Shown here piece after piece: positions 6,180 to 10,047 of a stretch of 10,047 bases of DNA. How positions within the stretch are numbered: position 1 is the stretch's first letter; each line of letters opens with the position of its first letter. Below the pieces are notes generated by a model. It made no database searches. It was not told where the DNA came from and was given only the letters and a program-made list of their open reading frames with translations. The stretch spans positions 1 through 10,047 of the forward strand of contig CALMSE010000279.1 in NCBI GenBank assembly GCA_937872275.1. Reading direction: 5' to 3'. Position numbers and translations under genes: made by a program. The DNA is from an uncultured Leucobacter sp. (GTDB taxonomy: Bacteria; Actinomycetota; Actinomycetes; Actinomycetales; Microbacteriaceae).

Positions 6180-7154
6180 GTGGATACGGAGAGCGGGGCC
6201 CGCGCGGTCGGCGAGTTGATGGGCGAGATCGTGGATCGCCTCGGCGCCGCGGGCATCGAGCATCCGGCGGCCGACGCCGAGCTGCTGCTCGGCCACGTGC
6301 TCGGGGTCTCCCGCGGGCGGGTGCAGGCGCTCGCCATCACGGGCTCCCTCGCCTCCGCGGAGCAGGCGGAAGCGGCCCTGGACCTCGCCGACGAGCGCGC
6401 CCGCCGCGTGCCGCTGCAGCACCTCACCGGGCGGGCGCCGTTCCGCGGCATCGAGCTCTCGGTCGGGCCGGGCGTCTTCGTGCCCCGCCCCGAGACCGAG
6501 GGGGTGGCGCAGTTCGCGATCGATGCGCTCGCGGCCGTGCCGGATCCCTCGCCGCTTGCCGTCGACTTGTGCACCGGCAGCGGCGCGATCGCGCTTTCGC
6601 TCGCGCGCGAGGTGCCGACGGCCCGCGTCTGGGCCGTGGAGAGGAGTCGCGAGGCGCACGCCTGGGCCGAGCGCAACGTGACCGCGCTCGGCGACGGCCG
6701 GGTCTCGCTCGTGCTGGGCGATGTGCGGGATCTCGACCCGAATGCCGCCGAGAGCTCGGTCGTGGTCGCCGAAGAGGCGGAGAGGCGACCGCGATCGAGC
6801 TCTCGCGGTGGAACGCGGGCCCTCCAGGACGTGTTCGCCCCGCTGAGGGGGCGCGTCCACGTGCTGGTCTCGAACCCGCCCTACGTGCCCGACGCGATGG
6901 TGCCGCGCGATCCGGAGGTGCGCGATCACGACCCCGCGCTGGCGCTCTACGGGGGCCCGGACGGTCTCGACCTCGTGCGCGTGATCAGCCGGGTCGGCCT
7001 CGAACTCGTGGCCCCGGGGGGCGCGATCGTGCTCGAGCACGCGGAGACGCAGGGGGCCGCGATCCGCGCCCTGCTCGCGGCCGACGGCTGGCGCGCGCCC
7101 GCGACGCACCCGGATCTCACGATGCGGGATCGCGCCACGACCGCACTGCGCTGA
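6180..7154 (+). CDS. prmC: Release factor glutamine methyltransferase PrmC (HemK), with in-frame insertion
   Basis: PrmC uses S-adenosylmethionine to methylate the glutamine of the GGQ motif in peptide-chain release factors RF1 and RF2. An N-terminal helical release-factor-binding domain covers about 1-95. PRPETE is at 102-107, the SAM-binding loop DLCTGSGAIALSLA at 129-142, a second nucleotide-contact GD at 180-181, and the catalytic NPPY at 232-235. The protein is 324 aa against about 280 for the family. The excess is a hydrophilic stretch at about residues 190-215 between GD and NPPY, encoded by a long DNA inverted repeat described separately. The start is GTG at 6180, the first start after an in-frame TAG at 6168; a G-rich run immediately before it may serve as ribosome site. 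An ATG at 6219 (residue 14) is a possible alternative. All catalytic motifs are intact, so the enzyme is probably active. Confidence 0.93.
   Translation: MDTESGARAVGELMGEIVDRLGAAGIEHPAADAELLLGHVLGVSRGRVQALAITGSLASAEQAEAALDLADERARRVPLQHLTGRAPFRGIELSVGPGVFVPRPETEGVAQFAIDALAAVPDPSPLAVDLCTGSGAIALSLAREVPTARVWAVERSREAHAWAERNVTALGDGRVSLVLGDVRDLDPNAAESSVVVAEEAERRPRSSSRGGTRALQDVFAPLRGRVHVLVSNPPYVPDAMVPRDPEVRDHDPALALYGGPDGLDLVRVISRVGLELVAPGGAIVLEHAETQGAAIRALLAADGWRAPATHPDLTMRDRATTALR
6745..6808. repeat. Long inverted repeat (palindromic element) inside prmC
   Basis: Arm 6750-6770 pairs with arm 6784-6804 over 21 continuous positions around a 13-nt loop (6771-6783). The arms begin and end with GAGAGCTCG and CGAGCTCTC. 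Nineteen pairs are Watson-Crick. The other two (6759 with 6795, 6763 with 6791) are G.U pairs on the sense strand. One more C-G pair follows (6749 with 6805), then three (6745-6747 with 6806-6808) after a single-base bulge. The repeat encodes residues about 189-210 of PrmC, exactly where the protein is longer than its family. This resembles the small palindromic elements that insert into protein genes elsewhere (for example Rickettsia palindromic elements). I see no second copy in the window. Confidence 0.7.
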
Positions 7155-7175
7155 CCGGCCGGGCTGACTCGGGCG

Positions 7176-7204
7176 TTGCGTCGCGTCCGCGAATTGATTA
7201 CTGT
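7176..7204 (+). promoter_or_regulatory. Putative promoter of the PadR-ABC operon
   Basis: TTGCGT (7176-7181) and TACTGT (7199-7204) are spaced by 17 bp. The first keeps the TTG of the -35 consensus and the second fits the actinobacterial TAnnnT -10 pattern. The predicted start of transcription, near 7211, would fall at the centre of the adjoining dyad, which is a normal position for self-repression. Confidence 0.35.
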
Positions 7205-7225
7205 GTAACTAGTTATCTGGTAATC
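7196..7225. promoter_or_regulatory. 30-bp dyad, probable PadR operator
   Basis: The sequence reads GATTAC-N4-TAACTAGTTA-N4-GTAATC, with perfect symmetry of the central 10 bp and of both outer hexamers about the 7210/7211 axis. One further pair (7195 with 7226) extends it. It is an AT-rich island in DNA that is otherwise very GC-rich, and it ends 12 bp before the padR start codon. PadR-family dimers bind dyads of this kind over their own promoters. Confidence 0.65.
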
Positions 7226-7237
7226 ATTGGAGGACCC

Positions 7238-7837
7238 GTGTCCGTGAAGCACGCCATGCTCGCCCTGCTGTCGGCGCAGCCCTCGTCCACCTATCAGCTG
7301 CGCAAGCGCTTCGACGCCTCGACCGGGCAGAGCTGGCCGCTCAACATCGGCCAGGTCTCGACGACGCTGCAGCGACTGGAGCGGGACGGACTCGTGATCC
7401 GCGGCGCCGAGGTCGAAGGCGACGGCGGCGAGGCCGGCGGCGGACAGCCGTGGCGGCTCACCCCCGCGGGACACGTCGAGCTCGACGCCTGGTGGGCGAG
7501 GCCGGTGATCGCCGAGCAGCGCGGTCGAGACGAGCTCGTCGTCAAGCTCATGCTCGCGACCGTCGCTCCGGGCGTCGACATCGCGGCGCTGATCCAGGCG
7601 CAGCGTGCGGCGACCCAGCGCTCGATGCACGACCTCACCCGGCTGCGGCGCGAGCTGGCGGACGGGGACCTGGTCGGCCGCCTCGTGCTGGATCACCACC
7701 TCTTCGTCTCGGAGGCCGAGCTGCGCTGGCTCGACGACGTCGAGGCGAGCGTGGTGCGGGCCGGCCGTCGCGACCGCGTCGCGGCGAAGACGGACGGAAC
7801 GGCCGAGACCGCGCCGAGCGAAGCGGCCGCGCGATGA
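7238..7837 (+). CDS. PadR-family transcriptional repressor
   Basis: This is a 199-aa predicted repressor. The N-terminal winged helix (about residues 1-85) begins MSVKHAMLALLS and contains TYQLRKRF, then PLNIGQVSTTLQRLERDGLV at about 34-53, the PadR recognition-helix signature. The wing carries an extra Gly/Glu-rich stretch at about 58-70. The C-terminal helical region (about 95-180) matches the Vir_act_alpha_C dimerisation domain of the longer PadR subfamily, and the last 20 residues are a low-complexity tail. The start is GTG at 7238, 4 nt after GGAGG (7229-7233). It gives the expected family N-terminus, whereas a further upstream extension would run into prmC. The stop overlaps the ATP-binding gene by 4 nt (ATGA), so the genes are translationally coupled. 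The likely role is to repress this operon until an exporter substrate or envelope stress relieves it; the inducer is unknown. Confidence 0.92.
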   Translation: MSVKHAMLALLSAQPSSTYQLRKRFDASTGQSWPLNIGQVSTTLQRLERDGLVIRGAEVEGDGGEAGGGQPWRLTPAGHVELDAWWARPVIAEQRGRDELVVKLMLATVAPGVDIAALIQAQRAATQRSMHDLTRLRRELADGDLVGRLVLDHHLFVSEAELRWLDDVEASVVRAGRRDRVAAKTDGTAETAPSEAAAR

Positions 7838-8583
7838 GCGTGCCGGAGGGCCGCCCCGAGACCGGCCCCATCCTCGAGCTGCGCCGTGCGAGCCGCGTGC
7901 ACGGCACCGGCGCCCGCGAGGTACTGGCCCTCGACGGCGTCGACCTCTCGGTCGCAGCGGGGGAGTTCGTCGCGGTGATGGGGCCGTCGGGCTCGGGCAA
8001 GTCGACGCTGCTGAACCTCGCGGGAGGGCTCGACTCGCCCACCGGAGGGGAGGTGCTCGTCGAGGGCGTCCCGCTCGCGGGCCTCGGCCCGAAGCGGCTC
8101 GCGCAGCTGCGCCGCCGCAGCGTCGGCTACGTGTTCCAGGACTTCAACCTGCTCCCCGGCCTCACCGCCGCCGAGAACGTCGCCTTCCCGCTCGAGCTCG
8201 ACGGCTGGACCGGGCGCCCCGCCTTCACGGCTGCGCGCTCGGTGCTGAAGGAGTGCGGCATCGCCGAGCTCGCGGATCGCCGGCCGGAGGACATGTCGGG
8301 CGGCCAGGCGCAGCGCGTCGCCATCGCCCGGGCGCTCGTCGGCCCGCGTCGGCTGCTGCTCGCCGACGAGCCCACCGGCGCGCTCGACAGCGGCACGGGC
8401 TCGGCGATCCTTGAGCTGCTCAGGAGCCGGGCGGATCGCGGCGCCGCAGTGGTGATGGTGACTCACGAGGCCCGCTTCGCGGCCTGGGCCGACCGCACGG
8501 TCTACCTGCGCGACGGCCGCGTCTCGGGCGCGACGGGCCCCTCCGATCCCGAGCAGCTGCTCGCCGCCGAGGCCGCGTCGTGA
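7834..8583 (+). CDS. ABC transporter ATP-binding protein, MacB/LolD type
   Basis: This 249-aa cytoplasmic ATPase subunit belongs to the MacB/LolD/FtsE group, which drives FtsX-like permeases. Walker A GPSGSGKST is at residues 50-58, the Q-loop glutamine at 102 in YVFQDFNLLPGLT, the signature MSGGQAQR at 154-161, Walker B LLLADEP at 174-180, the D-loop ALD at 183-185 and the H-loop histidine at 211 in VTHE. The signature has Met for the usual Leu, a mild change. The YVFQDFNLLP.LTAAENV run is typical of this group. The gene begins inside the padR stop (ATGA) and ends inside the permease start (GTGA), so the three proteins are probably made together. Confidence 0.95.
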   Translation: MSVPEGRPETGPILELRRASRVHGTGAREVLALDGVDLSVAAGEFVAVMGPSGSGKSTLLNLAGGLDSPTGGEVLVEGVPLAGLGPKRLAQLRRRSVGYVFQDFNLLPGLTAAENVAFPLELDGWTGRPAFTAARSVLKECGIAELADRRPEDMSGGQAQRVAIARALVGPRRLLLADEPTGALDSGTGSAILELLRSRADRGAAVVMVTHEARFAAWADRTVYLRDGRVSGATGPSDPEQLLAAEAAS

Positions 8584-10047
8584 GACCGCTCGCCGCCTGG
8601 CGCCCGGTGCTGCGCCTCGCCCGCCGCGACGCGCGCCGACACCTGACGCGCACGATCCTCGCCACCCTGCTCATCGCGCTGCCGATCGCCGGTCTCGTCG
8701 GCTACCTGGGGTTCGGCGCCGCCGACTCCCCGGACAGCGCGCGGGCGCTCGCCGAGATCCCCGACGGGGCTCAGGCGGTCGTGACGGCGAAGGCGCTGCC
8801 CCAGGGCGGTGCCCCGCTGCCGCAGATTCCCGAGGGGCTGCCCGGCCCCATCGGCGACGACACCGAGCTGGTGCCCGCGGACGCGGCTGCGCTCGCCGCC
8901 GCGCTGGACCCGGGCATCGGGCTCGGCGAGTTCTGGATCTCGCCGCAGCTCTACGTCACCGCGGAACTGGAGCTGCGGCCCGGCGAGCGGCGCGAGGCCG
9001 GCGCGGGCGCCGCACGGCTCACCGCCCTCGACCTCGACCGCCTCGCCCTCGCCGAGCTGCGGGAGGCCGATGCGGAGACGCTCGCGGTGCTGGCTCCCGC
9101 GCCCGAGATCGGGCGGCTGCCCGAATCGGGGGACGAGGTGCTGCTCGGCCACGGACTCGCCGCGGCGCTCGGGGTCTCGGTCGGCGACACGGTCGGGTTC
9201 CTGGCGCCCCCCGACTCCGGGTGGCGCAGCGCCGCCGGCAACACCGCCGCGGCGATGCAGGACTCGGAGCGGGGCTACCTGGTCGTGGGGATCGCGGCCG
9301 AGACCTCCTCCGGCTCCGCGCCGCGGGCCTGGGCGGGCGAGGGGTGGCTCTCGGGGCTCGTCGCCGAGCACCCGGAGGGGATCCCGCGGCACTGGCTCGC
9401 CCTGGGCGATGCGCCCGTGACCTGGGAGCAGGCGAAGCGGCTCAACGACCTGCAGGCCTTCGCCGTGTCGCGCGAGGTGCTGACCCACTACCCGGCGGCC
9501 TCCGAGCTCTACCCCGTGCCGATCGATGCGATGGCCTATCTGGAGGCGGCGGTGGGCCTGATCCTCACCGCCCTGCTCGGCGGGCTGCTCGTGCTCTTCC
9601 TCGTCACCCCGGCCTTCGCGGTGTCGGCCGAGCAGTCGCGGCGATCCCTCGGCCTGGCCGCGGCGGCGGGCGCCGCACCTCGCGACCTGCGACGCATCGT
9701 GCTGGCCCAGGGCCTCGTGATCGGGCTCGGCGGCGGCGCGCTGGGCGCCGTGCTCGGCTTCGCCGCCGCGCTCGGCTTCGTCGCCTGGGTCGAGGCCGAG
9801 AGCGCCGGGTCGACCACCCTCACCGCGAGCGCCAGCGTCGCCGCGATGCTGGGGCAGTACCCCTGGTGGGCGCCTATGGCCGGAGTGCTCGTCGCGCTCG
9901 GGCTCGGGCTCATCGCGGCCCTGCCCCCTGCGCGACGGGCGGCGCGGCTCGTCCTGGTCGACGCGCTGCGGGATCGTCGGTCGGCGAAGCCGAAGCCCGG
10001 CCGCACGCGACGGCTCGCCCTCGCGCTCTCGGGGCCGGCGCTGCTCG
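8580..10047 (+). CDS. FtsX/MacB-type ABC transporter permease, 3'-truncated by the window edge
   Basis: The gene starts at GTG 8580, overlapping the ATPase stop by 4 nt, and remains open to the right edge (489 codons seen). Residues 1-23 are basic and cytoplasmic, and a first membrane helix lies at about 24-46. A large extracytoplasmic region of about 270 residues follows, up to about residue 316. Three helices come next at about 317-345, 372-403 and 429-450. The stretch from EQSRRSLGLAAAAGAAPRDL to IGLGGGALGAVLG is the classic FtsX domain, and ARRAARLVLVDALRD is its conserved cytoplasmic end. A new basic stretch and hydrophobic run at the window's edge suggests a second FtsX unit, as in the roughly 800-aa permeases common in actinobacteria. 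Such systems usually act as mechanotransmitters or exporters of peptides, lipids or antibiotics; the substrate here is unknown. Confidence 0.9.
   Translation, partial: MRPLAAWRPVLRLARRDARRHLTRTILATLLIALPIAGLVGYLGFGAADSPDSARALAEIPDGAQAVVTAKALPQGGAPLPQIPEGLPGPIGDDTELVPADAAALAAALDPGIGLGEFWISPQLYVTAELELRPGERREAGAGAARLTALDLDRLALAELREADAETLAVLAPAPEIGRLPESGDEVLLGHGLAAALGVSVGDTVGFLAPPDSGWRSAAGNTAAAMQDSERGYLVVGIAAETSSGSAPRAWAGEGWLSGLVAEHPEGIPRHWLALGDAPVTWEQAKRLNDLQAFAVSREVLTHYPAASELYPVPIDAMAYLEAAVGLILTALLGGLLVLFLVTPAFAVSAEQSRRSLGLAAAAGAAPRDLRRIVLAQGLVIGLGGGALGAVLGFAAALGFVAWVEAESAGSTTLTASASVAAMLGQYPWWAPMAGVLVALGLGLIAALPPARRAARLVLVDALRDRRSAKPKPGRTRRLALALSGPALL

Noticed and set aside
6569..7237. Upstream extension of the PadR frame into prmC, giving a 422-residue protein
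   Set aside because: The added part is an out-of-frame reading of prmC. GGAGG before GTG 7238 and the family N-terminus MSVKHA fix the start.

Overview
The window is a stretch of very GC-rich, densely coding chromosome. Third codon positions are strongly G/C, GTG and TTG starts occur, and gene ends overlap by 4 nt. Together with the protein types (short CysE beside CysK, PadR-ABC operon, actinobacterial-style PrmC) this points to a high-GC actinobacterium, probably Microbacteriaceae (Leucobacter-like). The genus is inferred from overall feel, not from a database match. I see no rRNA, tRNA, CRISPR array or insertion sequence.

Layout. (1) 2-4457 looks like an accessory catabolic or transport block. 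It holds the C-terminal two thirds of an MFS permease (+), an AraC-family activator (-) that converges on it, and, divergent from the activator, a class D (acyl-CoA-dehydrogenase-fold) flavin monooxygenase followed by an HSL-type alpha/beta-hydrolase esterase. The 227-bp gap between regulator and monooxygenase carries a direct repeat of 7 identical bases at a 21-bp pitch, a good candidate AraC-type operator. The most economical reading is an inducible two-step pathway (import, flavin-dependent oxygenation, ester or lactone hydrolysis) for an unknown small, probably aromatic, molecule. No flavin reductase is in view.

(2) 4458-5987 is a minus-strand cysteine operon, cysK then cysE. CysE makes O-acetylserine and CysK turns it into cysteine. 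The two genes lie in the same reading frame, separated only by a TGA and eight codons, and CysE starts at TTG. CysE ends in isoleucine, the residue that docks into CysK in cysteine synthase complexes. The cysK leader holds a TATAGT -10 box inside a short dyad, and two mutually exclusive hairpins.

(3) 6180-7154 (+) is prmC, the release-factor glutamine methyltransferase. It carries an in-frame insertion of about 30 residues just before its NPPY motif. The DNA of this insertion is a long inverted repeat: 21 continuous pairs, two of them G.U on the sense strand. It looks like a palindromic element embedded in a protein gene and is the most unusual thing in the window.

(4) 7238-10047 (+) is a PadR repressor, ABC ATPase and FtsX/MacB-type permease operon. 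Its junctions are ATGA and GTGA overlaps. A 30-bp AT-rich dyad sits immediately upstream and is probably the PadR operator. The permease runs off the right edge. Every stretch without a gene is shorter than 300 bp; the ones with visible signals are described as features.
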